The position numbers and the translations under genes are program-made. A stretch of 64,000 nucleotides of DNA from Humibacter sp. RRB41 (GTDB taxonomy: Bacteria; Actinomycetota; Actinomycetes; Actinomycetales; Microbacteriaceae). Below are positions 6,661 through 15,262 of the stretch, one piece after another. Within the stretch, counting starts at the first letter, position 1. Every line of letters starts with the position of its first letter. The DNA lies in NCBI RefSeq assembly GCF_022761015.1, contig NZ_JAKWJQ010000007.1, forward strand, positions 1 to 64,000, in the 5' to 3' direction. A model generated the notes under the pieces. That model ran no database searches, was not told the DNA's origin, and saw only the letters and a list, made by a program, of their open reading frames with translations.

Positions 6661-7671
6661 TCACTTCGGCGCGGTGATGAACCCTTGTTTCTTCATCCAG
6701 TCGAATGCGACGTCGGCGGGCTCCTCGCCCTTCACATCGACGAGGTAGTTCAGCTTCTGCTGCTCCGAGTTCGACAGCTTTCGTGAGATCTGATCGAACA
6801 CCTGCTTCAACTGGGGATACTTCTTCAGCGTTGCCGTACGGAGCACCGGGGCCACGTTGTAGGCAGGGAAGAAGCTCTTGTCGTCGTCGAGCACGGTCAG
6901 CCCGAGCGCCTTGATACGCCCGTCTGTGGTGAACACCTCACCGAAATTGCACAGTCCACGATCGGTCGCCGTGTACACGGTTCCGGTGTCGAGCACCTTC
7001 ACGTTCTTCGTCGGCACTCCGTCGGCCGCACCGAGGGTGAGGCCGTAGTGCGCGAGCATCGGTTTGAATCCGTCGGAGCGCGAGTTGAACTCCGACTCGA
7101 CGCAGAACGTGCGTTCGCTCACCGGAAGTTCCTTCAATTGGGACAGCGAGGAGATATTGCCGAGTTTCGACACGGCCTCGGAGCGAACGGCCATCGCGTA
7201 CGTGTTGTTCAGCTCGGCGGGCTGCAGCCAGGTGAGACCGTTCTCGAGGTCCGCGGCCTTCACAGCATCGAACTGCTTCGTCGGGTCCGGGATGCCCGCC
7301 GCATGTCCCAGATACGTGAGCCACGCGGTGCCCGTGTACTCCCACGTCATGTCGGCGCTGCCGTCCAACATGAGCTGGCGAACGGCGACGCTGCCGGGAA
7401 CGTTGGTCATGTCGGTGACCTGGAATCCGGCCGCTTTCGCGGCAAGCACGGCCATCTTGCCGAGGATGATCTGCTCCGTGAAATTCTTCGACGTCACGGT
7501 GAGTGACGATCCCGCGGGTAGATCGTCGATGCGGTGGATCGAACCCGGCGCGACCGCCGGCACGAAGGCCGTCGCCGGTTGCAGGCCGCAGCCGGCAAGG
7601 GCGAGGGTGGATGCCAGTACCGCGCACAGCATCGCGGCGCGGCGGAACAGACTCTTTCGAGGCGTCTTCAT
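6661..7671 (-). CDS. opuCC: Osmoprotectant ABC transporter substrate-binding lipoprotein
   Basis: A 336-residue extracytoplasmic solute-binding protein of the OpuAC/ProX type that should capture glycine betaine, choline or carnitine. The signal peptide ends in a lipobox ALAGC (Cys28). The mature start, SLTVTSKNFTEQIILGKMA, is characteristic of the quaternary-amine binding family; the later TWEYTGTAW and FCVESEFNSRSDG regions also fit. It is the last gene of a four-gene operon, two bases after the permease at 7674-8432. The gene order permease-ATPase-permease-binding protein matches Gram-positive opuC-like loci. Substrate choice cannot be read from sequence. Confidence 0.88.
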   Translation of the reverse strand: MKTPRKSLFRRAAMLCAVLASTLALAGCGLQPATAFVPAVAPGSIHRIDDLPAGSSLTVTSKNFTEQIILGKMAVLAAKAAGFQVTDMTNVPGSVAVRQLMLDGSADMTWEYTGTAWLTYLGHAAGIPDPTKQFDAVKAADLENGLTWLQPAELNNTYAMAVRSEAVSKLGNISSLSQLKELPVSERTFCVESEFNSRSDGFKPMLAHYGLTLGAADGVPTKNVKVLDTGTVYTATDRGLCNFGEVFTTDGRIKALGLTVLDDDKSFFPAYNVAPVLRTATLKKYPQLKQVFDQISRKLSNSEQQKLNYLVDVKGEEPADVAFDWMKKQGFITAPK

Positions 7672-7673
7672 GC

Positions 7674-8432
7674 TCAGAGTCCTTTCGGGCGGGCGTAGTG
7701 CTCGACGACGCGCCCGAGCCAGTCGATGAGCAGCGCGAGAAGGGCGGTGAGCAGCGCGCCGGAGATCAGCACGCGCGGGAGGAACAGGTTGACGCCGGTC
7801 GTGATGAGAAGGCCGAGGCCGCCGGCGCCGATGAACGTCGCCAGGGCCGCCGAACCCACCAGGAGCACGAGCGCCGTACGGATGCCCGCGAGCATGACCG
7901 GCACGGCGAGCGGCAGCTCGACACGCAACAGCACGGCGAACGCGGTCATGCCCATGCCCCGACCCGCTTCGACCAGCCGCTCGTCGACGCTCTGGATGCC
8001 GATCATCGTGTTGCGAAGAACCGGCAGCGCCGCATAGAGCACGAGCGCGACGACCGCCGCCCAGAATCCGAATCCGAGCCAGAAGGCCAGCAGCACGACC
8101 AGGCCGATCGCGGGAGCGGCCTGCCCGAAGTTCGCGAGCGTGAGGATGACGCCGCTCGCCCGCACGAACGGGCGTCGCGTCAGCAGCACGCCGAGCGGGA
8201 TGGCGAGGACGAGCACGATCGCCGCGGACACGAACGTGAGAGCGAGGTGCTGGCCCGTATACGCCACGAGATCGGCGGGGTTCAACGTGCTTCGCTCGGT
8301 CGGGGACAGGTCAGCAGTCAGCAGCCAGACGACGTACGCGGCGAGAATGATCAGCACCACGATCGGCTGGATCAGCAGTCCGCGCCAGGTAGCGGGACTG
8401 CCGGCGGTCTCCGCGCGGGCGGCATCCGTCAT
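7674..8432 (-). CDS. opuCD: Osmoprotectant ABC transporter permease
   Basis: A 252-residue inner-membrane permease with about six transmembrane helices. The cytoplasmic EAA loop reads EAGRGMGMTAFAVLLRVELP, which docks the ATPase. Its start overlaps the stop of the ATPase gene by 4 bases (ATGA), so translation is coupled. An extra hydrophobic N-terminal segment (about residues 20-42) precedes the core. It pairs with the second permease at 9645-10310 to form the channel. Confidence 0.87.
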   Translation of the reverse strand: MTDAARAETAGSPATWRGLLIQPIVVLIILAAYVVWLLTADLSPTERSTLNPADLVAYTGQHLALTFVSAAIVLVLAIPLGVLLTRRPFVRASGVILTLANFGQAAPAIGLVVLLAFWLGFGFWAAVVALVLYAALPVLRNTMIGIQSVDERLVEAGRGMGMTAFAVLLRVELPLAVPVMLAGIRTALVLLVGSAALATFIGAGGLGLLITTGVNLFLPRVLISGALLTALLALLIDWLGRVVEHYARPKGL

Positions 8433-9658
8433 ACCGCGGCTCCCGACTGCTGGATCTCGATGGTGTCGGTGTTGAGCCCGACGGGCGCCTGAGCGGAGTC
8501 GCGCGCGTCACTGCGGGACTGCGTGATCGCATCCATGATCACTTCGACGTTGATGACTCCGACGAAGGCGTCGCGCTTGCCAGTCACGAGCGCGGCGCCG
8601 GCGTTGGACACCAGCATCGTGTCGAGCGCGTCGTTGAGCGTCGAGCTCTGCGCGACGATCGGCAGTTCCGGGTCTTGCGACTCCGAGATCGTCGCAAGGC
8701 GGGTGAGCTGGCGTTGCGACGGCCAGCTGAGCGGCCGATTCCGGTCGTCGAGGATGACGGCATGACCGTGGCCCGCCTCTTTCGCCCGTGCGAGCACGTC
8801 GGCGGCCTGCTCTCCCGGGTGTCCGATGATCGCGTCGGCGAGTTCGACATCCTTCACGCGATTGAGCGTGAGTTGCTTGAGCCCGGCTCCCGACCCGATG
8901 AAGTTCTCCACGAACTCGTTCGCGGGTTCGGCGAGGATGCGCTCCGGGCTGTCGTACTGCACGATGTGGGCGCCCTCGGAGAAGATCACGATCCAATCGC
9001 CGAGCTTCACGGCCTCGTCGAAGTCGTGCGTCACGATGACGATGGTCTTCTGCAGTTCTTCCTGGATCTTCAGCAGCTCGTCCTGCAGGCGCTGACGCGT
9101 GATCGGGTCGACGGCACCGAACGGCTCGTCCATCAGCAGCACGGGCGGGTCGGCGGCCAGGGCGCGAGCGACGCCGACGCGTTGCTGCTGACCCCCTGAG
9201 AGCTCTTTCGGGTAGCGACCCCGGTACATCTCCGGGTCGAGAGAGACCAGATCGAGCAGCTCGTCCACGCGGTGGGCGATCTTCTCCTTCGACCACCCGA
9301 GCATCTTGGGGACCAGAGCGATGCTCGCGCCGACGGTCATGTGCGGGAAGAGCCCTCCGGCTTGGATGACGTATCCCATCCGCCGCCTCAGCTCGTCGCC
9401 GCCGATGGACGTGACGTCTTCGTCACCGAGTTTGATGCGGCCCGCTGTCGGCTCGATGAGCCGGTTGATCATCTTCAGCGTCGTCGTCTTGCCGCAGCCG
9501 GAGGGGCCGACGAGCATCACGATCTTGCCCGCGGGAATCTCGAGCGTGATTCCGTCGACCGCGGCCTTGGCCTGGCCCGGGTAGCGCTTGGTGACCTGGT
9601 CGAGCAGGATGCTGCTCGAAGCGGCCTGATCGGTCTGGATGGCGTTACTTGCTGACAC
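8429..9658 (-). CDS. opuCA: Osmoprotectant ABC transporter ATP-binding protein with CBS domains
   Basis: A 409-residue ATPase starting at a GTG. Walker A is GPSGCGKTT (51-59), the signature LSGGQQQRVGVARALA lies near 153, and Walker B is LLMDEPFGAVD. The C-terminal part (about 255-375) contains two CBS-like segments (VLARAKEAGHGHAVILDDRNR and TMLVSNAGAALVTGKRDAFVG), as in OpuA/OpuC ATPases, where CBS domains sense ionic strength or c-di-AMP. It overlaps the upstream permease by 14 bases and the downstream permease by 4. Length and motifs are complete. Confidence 0.9.
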   Translation of the reverse strand: MSASNAIQTDQAASSSILLDQVTKRYPGQAKAAVDGITLEIPAGKIVMLVGPSGCGKTTTLKMINRLIEPTAGRIKLGDEDVTSIGGDELRRRMGYVIQAGGLFPHMTVGASIALVPKMLGWSKEKIAHRVDELLDLVSLDPEMYRGRYPKELSGGQQQRVGVARALAADPPVLLMDEPFGAVDPITRQRLQDELLKIQEELQKTIVIVTHDFDEAVKLGDWIVIFSEGAHIVQYDSPERILAEPANEFVENFIGSGAGLKQLTLNRVKDVELADAIIGHPGEQAADVLARAKEAGHGHAVILDDRNRPLSWPSQRQLTRLATISESQDPELPIVAQSSTLNDALDTMLVSNAGAALVTGKRDAFVGVINVEVIMDAITQSRSDARDSAQAPVGLNTDTIEIQQSGAAV

Positions 9659-10310
9659 GGATACCTCGCGAGATGGTCAGGCGGCCGAGGCCGACGAGTA
9701 GAAGGTCGAGGATCAAGGCGAGAATGACCACGCCGATCACGCCGACCGCGACGGATTCGAGGGAGTTGGCACCGCCGAGCCTGGACAGTCCGGAGAAGAT
9801 GAAGCCTCCGAGCCCGGGACCCAGCGCGTATGCAGCGACGGCGGCGATCCCCATCACCATCTGCGCCGAGATGCGCACTCCGGTGAGAATGATCGGCCAC
9901 GCCAGAGGGAATTCGACGGTGAACAGGGTTCGCAGCCGTCCCATGCCGATGCCGCGCGCGGATTCCACGACCGACTGGTCGATGTTGCTCAAGCCGACGA
10001 CCGCGTTGCGCAGAATGGGAAGTGCGGCGAAGAACGTCACCACGACCACCGACGGGGTGACGCCGAACCCGAGCGGGGCGATCAGAATGCCGATCAGTGC
10101 GAACGACGGGATCGTCAGGCCGACCGCCGAGACGCCGTTGGCGATCGAGCTGAACCGAGGGCTGCGATAGACGAGGAAGGCGACGAGCATCGAGATGACG
10201 ATGGCCAGAACGAGCGACTGAACGACGAGGGAGAAATGCTGCCAGGCCGCGAACCAAATCTGGTCCCAACGGTCGACCACAAATCTCCACAGCATCAAAT
10301 CGTCCTTCAC
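9645..10310 (-). CDS. opuCB: Osmoprotectant ABC transporter permease
   Basis: A 221-residue permease, first gene of the operon, starting at a GTG. About five to six transmembrane helices are visible. The EAA loop is ESARGIGMGRLRTLFTVEFPLAW, similar to that of the partner permease. The smaller size than the partner fits OpuCB-type subunits. A promoter for the whole operon should lie in 10311-10500. Confidence 0.86.
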   Translation of the reverse strand: MKDDLMLWRFVVDRWDQIWFAAWQHFSLVVQSLVLAIVISMLVAFLVYRSPRFSSIANGVSAVGLTIPSFALIGILIAPLGFGVTPSVVVVTFFAALPILRNAVVGLSNIDQSVVESARGIGMGRLRTLFTVEFPLAWPIILTGVRISAQMVMGIAAVAAYALGPGLGGFIFSGLSRLGGANSLESVAVGVIGVVILALILDLLLVGLGRLTISRGIRVSK

Positions 10311-10419
10311 ACCGGTTTCGTATATCGCTCGTCAGCCGGCACCCGACGCCATACGCCTGTGACCGGACGGCCTAAACCATACGGGGTACCGTGGCCCCGG
10401 CGCACATCGAAGGGCGATG

Positions 10420-10483
10420 CCGGCAGCCTGTGAAGGGTTGAATCCTCGCCTGCACGAGGGGAGAAATCCCTGATCAGAGCCGG
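10420..10483. other. Nested inverted repeats upstream of opuC operon
   Basis: Three concentric pairings are visible: CCGGC (10420-10424) with GCCGG (10479-10483), AGGG (10434-10437) with CCCT (10468-10471), and CCTCG (10444-10448) with CGAGG (10455-10459). Together they would fold as one interrupted stem of 64 nt. It lies 110-173 bases upstream of the first opuC gene, in its probable leader on the minus strand. It may be a regulatory leader or chance pairing in GC-rich DNA. Apart from this and the terminator at 10561-10595, nothing else is seen in 10311-10628. Confidence 0.3.
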
Positions 10484-10560
10484 AACACTCGAGTTGCGCA
10501 AAAAGGCGGTGACGAGTTCGCCACGCGGAGGGCCAGACTTCGGGATTCGGCAGGCAGCCC

Positions 10561-10595
10561 GGAGGGGCAGCGCCCGATTCGAGCGCTGCCCCTCC
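10561..10595 (-). terminator. Strong 13-bp stem terminator
   Basis: GGAGGGGCAGCGC (10561-10573) pairs perfectly with GCGCTGCCCCTCC (10583-10595) around a 9-base loop. It lies 34 bases downstream of the stop codon of the HesB/IscA-like gene on the minus strand and separates it from the opuC operon. Confidence 0.8.
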
Positions 10596-10628
10596 GATGT
10601 TCTGCGCCGCGGTCGGCGCCTCGCTTTG

Positions 10629-10919
10629 TCAGGCCGGCGACTGCAGCCCGATCTGAAAGCGCACTGCGCCCTGTTCGTCGAGCTGGGCGTCGAGCACCTT
10701 GTCGCTCAGCGCGGGAGACGCGTTCTCTTCGATGAAGACTCGGGCGTCACCGCCGATGACGATCTGGTCGTCGGCCTCGGGTGCCGGTACGACGGTCACG
10801 GCGAACGCCTGACTGTTCTCTTCTGTGCTGCTGATGCGCAGACCCCCTTGGGGCGAATCCACCGTCTGCTCTGTGAGCGTCTTGACGATCGTGCTTGCGT
10901 TCTCGGTGAGGGTGAGCAT
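10629..10919 (-). CDS. HesB/IscA-like A-type protein lacking cysteines
   Basis: A 96-residue protein with the length and strand pattern of A-type iron-sulfur carriers: an N-terminal helix (TENASTIVKTLTEQ), then GGLRISSTEENSQAFAVTVVPAPEADDQIVIGGDARVFIEENASPALSDKVLDAQ. The three cysteines that bind iron in IscA/SufA are all absent; there is no Cys in the protein. It probably has the fold without the carrier role. The ATG is preceded by AAGGAGA. It is a single gene with a strong terminator downstream. Confidence 0.75.
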   Translation of the reverse strand: MLTLTENASTIVKTLTEQTVDSPQGGLRISSTEENSQAFAVTVVPAPEADDQIVIGGDARVFIEENASPALSDKVLDAQLDEQGAVRFQIGLQSPA

Positions 10920-11040
10920 GGGCTCTCCTTCCGGTAGCGGGCAATGAGTCGGCCACGATTCCGCAGGCCGTCAGCAGCCGCAACCCGTGTTCGCCGATTC
11001 TGCGCGGATGCCCAGGCTGGCCCCCGTTCAGGGGATGCGT

Positions 11041-11715
11041 TCACCGGGACTTCGAGGCCTTCGGCACGCCGAGCATCCGCCCGAGCAGCGACTGAAGAGG
11101 CCCGGTCAGCAGCATGACGAAGAGAGGCCAATAGCTGAGCAGAGGAAAGAGGACGGCAACGACGAGGGCGACGGCGAAGAGCAGTGCCATCGAGAGGTCC
11201 ACGGCGATGCCGCTTCGCAGGTGCACGTCGGTGATGCCGTGGAACGAGGTATGTGCCCGTAGATAGAGGCGCAGGAGAAGGGTCAGCAGGCAGGTGACGA
11301 TCATCGAGCCGATGTAGACGGCCTTCACGAACGTGTCGGTGTCCTTCATCGCACCGGACAGCGCGGTCGCGACGGGCAACCACACGATGGACAGCAACCA
11401 CGCGATGTTCAACCACAGGAGTCCAGTCGAGACGAGTTTCACGCTTGCGAAGAGGCGGTGGTGATTCAGCCAGAACATCGCGATGATGACGAAGCTGAGC
11501 ACGAAGCTGAGTAGCTGCGAGCCGTGATGGTCGAACCACCATGCCGCGCCCTTTTCGACAGCGACGTCGGAGGTCGCCGCATCCATCAGGGGCAGGATGA
11601 GCAGCGTCATCGCGATCGCCACGACGGCGTCGATGAACGCCTTGGCGCGCTCGGCACTGAACAGCCGATCCGAGATCCCGTCCGGTGTGTGCTCGCCTGC
11701 GACCTCTTCGCTCAC
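11041..11715 (-). CDS. TMEM175-like (DUF1211) potassium channel protein
   Basis: Starting at GTG 11715, a 224-residue integral membrane protein. The first helix carries the family signature FSAERAKAFIDAVVAIAMTL (an RxxxFxD-type motif), followed by five further hydrophobic helices. FWLNHHRLF after helix 2 or 3 is also typical of bacterial TMEM175 proteins, which form tetrameric K+ channels in the membrane. A much longer reading in the same frame to 12783 is antisense to the oxidoreductase gene and is rejected. Divergent from the F420-type gene with an 84-base gap. Confidence 0.83.
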   Translation of the reverse strand: MSEEVAGEHTPDGISDRLFSAERAKAFIDAVVAIAMTLLILPLMDAATSDVAVEKGAAWWFDHHGSQLLSFVLSFVIIAMFWLNHHRLFASVKLVSTGLLWLNIAWLLSIVWLPVATALSGAMKDTDTFVKAVYIGSMIVTCLLTLLLRLYLRAHTSFHGITDVHLRSGIAVDLSMALLFAVALVVAVLFPLLSYWPLFVMLLTGPLQSLLGRMLGVPKASKSR

Positions 11716-11799
11716 GGCACCGATGCTATCCGGCACACGACGGCGAGGGGGCGACACGCGTAGTCCTCGACGGCGTGACGCACCCGGCAGGATGGTGCG

Positions 11800-12723
11800 G
11801 TGGAGTACTGCATCTTCGTCGAGCCACAGCTCGGCATGACCTGGGACCGACTGCTCGCCGCGGCGCAGGCATCCGAAAGGCTCGGCTTTCACGGGTTCTT
11901 CCGGAGCGATCACTACATCGCACCTGATCGGGAGTTCCGCGGCGATCCTGCAGTGTCGGATGCCTGGACCACGCTCGCCGGTCTCGCTGTGGCGACCGAA
12001 CGCATCCGTCTCGGCACACTCGTGACGCCGGTCACATTCCGGCATCCCGGCGTGCTCGCGGTGCAGGTCGCGAATGTGGATGCCATGTCGGGAGGCCGCG
12101 CCGAGCTCGGCCTCGGTGCCGGGTGGAATGCGCCTGAGCACGAGGCGTACGGCATTCCGTTCCCGCAGAAGCGGTTCGGGCTGCTCGAGGAGTCGCTCGC
12201 GATCGTGACAGGACTCTGGGGCACGCCTGTGGGGGAGACCTTCTCGTTCGAAGGAGAGCACTACCGGCTCGATCGCGCGCCGGGGGCGCAGCGTGCGGTG
12301 GGAGACCGCATGCCGCTGATCATCGGCGGCGGCGGCCCGAAGCGCACTCCCGCACTCGCCGCCCGGTACGCGACCGAGTTCAACACCGGGTTCGTGGCGA
12401 ACGATGTCGTCGCCGAGCGGTTCGGGCGCGTTCGCGACGTCGCCGTGGCATCCGGTCGCGACCCGCAGACGCTCGCGCTGTCCGTGGCGCTCACGGCCAC
12501 GATCGGCACGACGACCGAGCAGGCGGATGCCCGCTCCCGCCGGCACGGCAGCGACCCGGTCGCGGATCGCGCGAGCGGTTTGCACGGCACGCCGTCCGAC
12601 GTGGCCGAACGTCTCGCAAGCCTGCGCGAGCTCGGCGCTCGCCGCGTGTACCTGCAGGTGCTCGACGTCACCGATCTGGAGCAGCTCGATCTGCTGGCGG
12701 AGGCGACGCGGCTGGCTGCGTGA
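11800..12723 (+). CDS. F420-dependent LLM-class oxidoreductase
   Basis: A 307-residue luciferase-like (TIM barrel) protein of the LLM family, which in Actinobacteria usually uses coenzyme F420. Family marks are DHYIAPD near 37-43, the flavin/F420-binding region RIRLGTLVTPVTFRHPGVLA, then GGRAELGLGAGWNAPEHEAYG and the LIIGGGGPKRTPALAARYA segment. It starts at GTG 11800. Substrate unknown. It is a single gene next to a divergent channel gene. Confidence 0.87.
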   Translation: MEYCIFVEPQLGMTWDRLLAAAQASERLGFHGFFRSDHYIAPDREFRGDPAVSDAWTTLAGLAVATERIRLGTLVTPVTFRHPGVLAVQVANVDAMSGGRAELGLGAGWNAPEHEAYGIPFPQKRFGLLEESLAIVTGLWGTPVGETFSFEGEHYRLDRAPGAQRAVGDRMPLIIGGGGPKRTPALAARYATEFNTGFVANDVVAERFGRVRDVAVASGRDPQTLALSVALTATIGTTTEQADARSRRHGSDPVADRASGLHGTPSDVAERLASLRELGARRVYLQVLDVTDLEQLDLLAEATRLAA

Positions 12724-12742
12724 CCGCCGAGCGTCTGCACCC

Positions 12743-13264
12743 TCAGTGTGCCAGAATCCCGAGCCCCACCACGACGAGGCCAAGGATGCCCGTGACCAGG
12801 CCTGAGAGGATCCGCCGCCAGAGGGGCCTGCGCCGTCTCAGCGCGGCGACGTAACCGACCACGGCGAGCATGCCGATGCTCACCCAGAGCGCGATGTAAT
12901 ACGCGACGTATTCGTCCAGCACGTGAACCGCCGCGAGAACGAGGAACACGGCAGGCAGCAGCATCGCCAACAGCATCCCTGCTGAGTGTCGAATCGCCTC
13001 GCCGAGCGCTGTGTGAACGGGAACGTCGGCGGGATCATCCCCGTTGTCCTGGTGCACGGCGACGGTGCGTGCGTATACGTGCGTGATCCAGAAGATCAGG
13101 GTGGTCGCGATGATGAACACGAGCACCTCGAGGTCGGTGTCGTACTCCCAGCCCACAGCGATGAGCGCGCTCACCAGCACGATTCCGTACACGGTGGCCT
13201 CGCTGCTGAACGCGGTCACGAAGAACCTCGCGAACCCCCCGGACCGCCCGTCGCCCTTCCCCAT
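12743..13264 (-). CDS. Four-helix membrane protein of unknown function
   Basis: Starting at ATG 13264, a 173-residue integral membrane protein. Hydrophobic helices lie at about 17-33, 42-60, 89-107 and 116-134, with a further C-terminal one (about 150-170). A charged loop with VYARTVAVHQDNGDDPADVPVH lies between helices 2 and 3. The pattern resembles small actinobacterial integral membrane proteins without assigned function. It converges on the F420-type gene (19-base gap) and diverges from the DyP gene. Confidence 0.72.
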   Translation of the reverse strand: MGKGDGRSGGFARFFVTAFSSEATVYGIVLVSALIAVGWEYDTDLEVLVFIIATTLIFWITHVYARTVAVHQDNGDDPADVPVHTALGEAIRHSAGMLLAMLLPAVFLVLAAVHVLDEYVAYYIALWVSIGMLAVVGYVAALRRRRPLWRRILSGLVTGILGLVVVGLGILAH

Positions 13265-13370
13265 GTACGGGAACTTACCCTGACCCCGGGTGCGACGGTC
13301 TCCCCCATTCCCGGTCCACCGTGCTGCGGAGTGCCGCGCTATCGTGACAGGAGACCGCGAAGGGGGACGC

Positions 13371-14432
13371 ATGTCGACGCAGTACAGCGATCGAGTTCCG
13401 ATCGATGCACAGAGCGTGGACGCACCGCTCTCGCGGTTCGCCGTATTCCTCGTGGTCACCGTCGCGGCCGATTCGGATGCCCTCGCCACCGTGCGCGAGA
13501 CCGTCTCCGGCATCGACGACCTGGTCAAGAACGTCGGCTTCCGCGATCTGGGCGGTCACCTGTCGTGCGTCGTCGGCGTGGGACGCAGGCTGTGGGACAG
13601 ACTCGTTCCAAACATCCGTCCCTCCGAGCTCGAGGTGTTCGGCGAGGTGCGCGGCGACGTGCACACCGCGCCGTCGACGCCGGGCGATCTGCTCTTCCAC
13701 ATTCGTGCGGACCGCGTCGATCTGTGCTTCGAGCTGGAACGGCAGCTTCTGGATGCCCTGGGCGACGCCGTTCGCGTCGTCGACGAGACCCAGGGCTTCC
13801 GCTACTTCGACGTGCGCGATCTGCTCGGCTTCGTCGACGGCACGGCCAATCCGATCGGGCGTGAGCTGGGGGCGTCGGCGATCATCGGCGACGAGGACCC
13901 TGCGTTCGCGGGCGGTAGCTACGTGGTGGTGCAGAAGTATCTGCACGATCTGGATGCCTGGACGTCGCTGACCGTCGAGCAGCAGGAAGCCGTGATCGGT
14001 CGCACCAAGCTCGAGAACATCGAGCTCGACGACAGCGTCGAAAACCAGAAGGCCCACAAGACGCTGACGACGATCGTCGACGACGACGGCAACGAGCTCG
14101 ACATTCTGCGCGACAACATGCCGTTCGGAAGTCCGGGATCCGGCGAATTCGGCACCTACTTCATCGGGTACTCGGCACGGCTCTGGGTCACGATGCGCAT
14201 GATCGATCGCATGTTCATCGGCGACCCGCCCGGGTTCTACGACAAGATCCTCGACGCCTCGACCGCCGCGACAGGCACCACGTTCTTCGTGCCGTCTAAC
14301 CCGGTGCTGCAGGCGCTGGGCGACCCCGGCGAGAGCAAGGGACCGGCCGACGGCTCCCTCGGCATCGGTTCTCTGCGACAGACATCCGACGGCGACACGG
14401 CCGCCGACGAAACGGAAGGAACGGCACCATGA
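13371..14432 (+). CDS. dyp: DyP-type heme peroxidase, encapsulin cargo
   Basis: A 353-residue dye-decolorizing peroxidase. The distal motif GFVDGTANP (catalytic Asp156) and the proximal heme-ligand region with His229 (ENQKAHKTL) are present. Near the C-terminus DGSLGIGSLR (about 327-336) is the classic encapsulin cargo-loading peptide, followed by 17 extra acidic residues. The protein should fold with heme in the cytosol and be packed inside the shell made by the next gene, where it uses peroxide. The ATG at 13371 has AGGGGGA upstream. Its stop overlaps the encapsulin start by 4 bases. Confidence 0.95.
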   Translation: MSTQYSDRVPIDAQSVDAPLSRFAVFLVVTVAADSDALATVRETVSGIDDLVKNVGFRDLGGHLSCVVGVGRRLWDRLVPNIRPSELEVFGEVRGDVHTAPSTPGDLLFHIRADRVDLCFELERQLLDALGDAVRVVDETQGFRYFDVRDLLGFVDGTANPIGRELGASAIIGDEDPAFAGGSYVVVQKYLHDLDAWTSLTVEQQEAVIGRTKLENIELDDSVENQKAHKTLTTIVDDDGNELDILRDNMPFGSPGSGEFGTYFIGYSARLWVTMRMIDRMFIGDPPGFYDKILDASTAATGTTFFVPSNPVLQALGDPGESKGPADGSLGIGSLRQTSDGDTAADETEGTAP

Positions 14433-15238
14433 GTGATCACCTGCTGCGCCGTCACGCGCCGCTGACCGATGCGGGATGGGCGTTGCTCGACTCTGAAGCA
14501 TCCGCGCGACTGCCCGTCGCGCTCGGCGCCCGCAAGCTCGTCGACTTCTCCGGCCCACACGGCTGGGAGCACTCGGCGACGAACCTCGGCCGCGTAGGCG
14601 GGGTCGTCAGTGCGCCGGAAGAAGGTGTGATCGCCCGTGCCAGACGTGTGCTGCCGCTCGCCGAGGTGCGCGCGGACTTCGTGCTGCAGCGCGAGGAGCT
14701 CGACTCTGCCGATCGCGGCGCTGAGGATGTCGATCTCGGCCCGCTCGACGACGCCGCGGTTCGCATCGCCCGCGTCGAGAACTCGGCGGTCTTCAACGGA
14801 TGGGATGCGCTCGGCATCATCGGCGTGCTGCCTGCCTCTCCGCACGAGCCGATCGTGCACACCGGCAGAGCGCAGGAGTACGACGACGCCGTGACTCAGG
14901 CCGTCGCTGCGCTGAAGCGCTCCGGTGTGGACGGTCCCTACGCGCTGGCGCTCGGACCCACGCTGTGGACATCCGTGATCGAGGCGAACGAGGGCGGTGG
15001 ATACCCGCTCATCCGGCACCTGCGCGACATTCTCGGCGGTCCCGTCGAATGGATGCCCGGGCTCGACGGCGCCGTTGTACTCAGCCAGCGCGGCGGAGAC
15101 TTCGTGCTCGAGGTGGGGGAGGACCTCTCGATCGGGTACTCGGCGCACGACGCCCAGAACGTGAGCCTGTACCTGGAGGAGTCGCTGAGCTTCCGCGTGA
15201 ACACGCCCGAAGCCGCGATCGCCATCGTCATCGAGTAG
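14429..15238 (+). CDS. enc: Encapsulin shell protein (linocin M18 family)
   Basis: A 269-residue encapsulin nanocompartment subunit with an HK97 phage-capsid fold. Typical features are the N-terminal LLRRHAPLTDAGWALLDSEA, the E-loop region around DFSGPHGWEHSATNLGR, and PLAEVRADFVLQREELD. Length matches the 60-subunit class of DyP encapsulins. It overlaps the DyP gene by an ATGA, giving coupled synthesis of cargo and shell. Genome context of this type is well established for oxidative-stress compartments. Confidence 0.95.
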   Translation: MSDHLLRRHAPLTDAGWALLDSEASARLPVALGARKLVDFSGPHGWEHSATNLGRVGGVVSAPEEGVIARARRVLPLAEVRADFVLQREELDSADRGAEDVDLGPLDDAAVRIARVENSAVFNGWDALGIIGVLPASPHEPIVHTGRAQEYDDAVTQAVAALKRSGVDGPYALALGPTLWTSVIEANEGGGYPLIRHLRDILGGPVEWMPGLDGAVVLSQRGGDFVLEVGEDLSIGYSAHDAQNVSLYLEESLSFRVNTPEAAIAIVIE

Positions 15239-15262
15239 GCGGCCCCTGGAGAGGATTCGTCG

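Noticed and set aside
10307-10501. 64-codon minus-strand frame upstream of opuC
   Set aside because: It covers the expected promoter and leader of the operon, has no ribosome-binding site and shows no recognisable fold, so it is treated as non-coding.
11716-12783. Long upstream extension of the TMEM175-like reading frame
   Set aside because: It lies antisense to the F420-type oxidoreductase gene, and the family signature begins right after GTG 11715.
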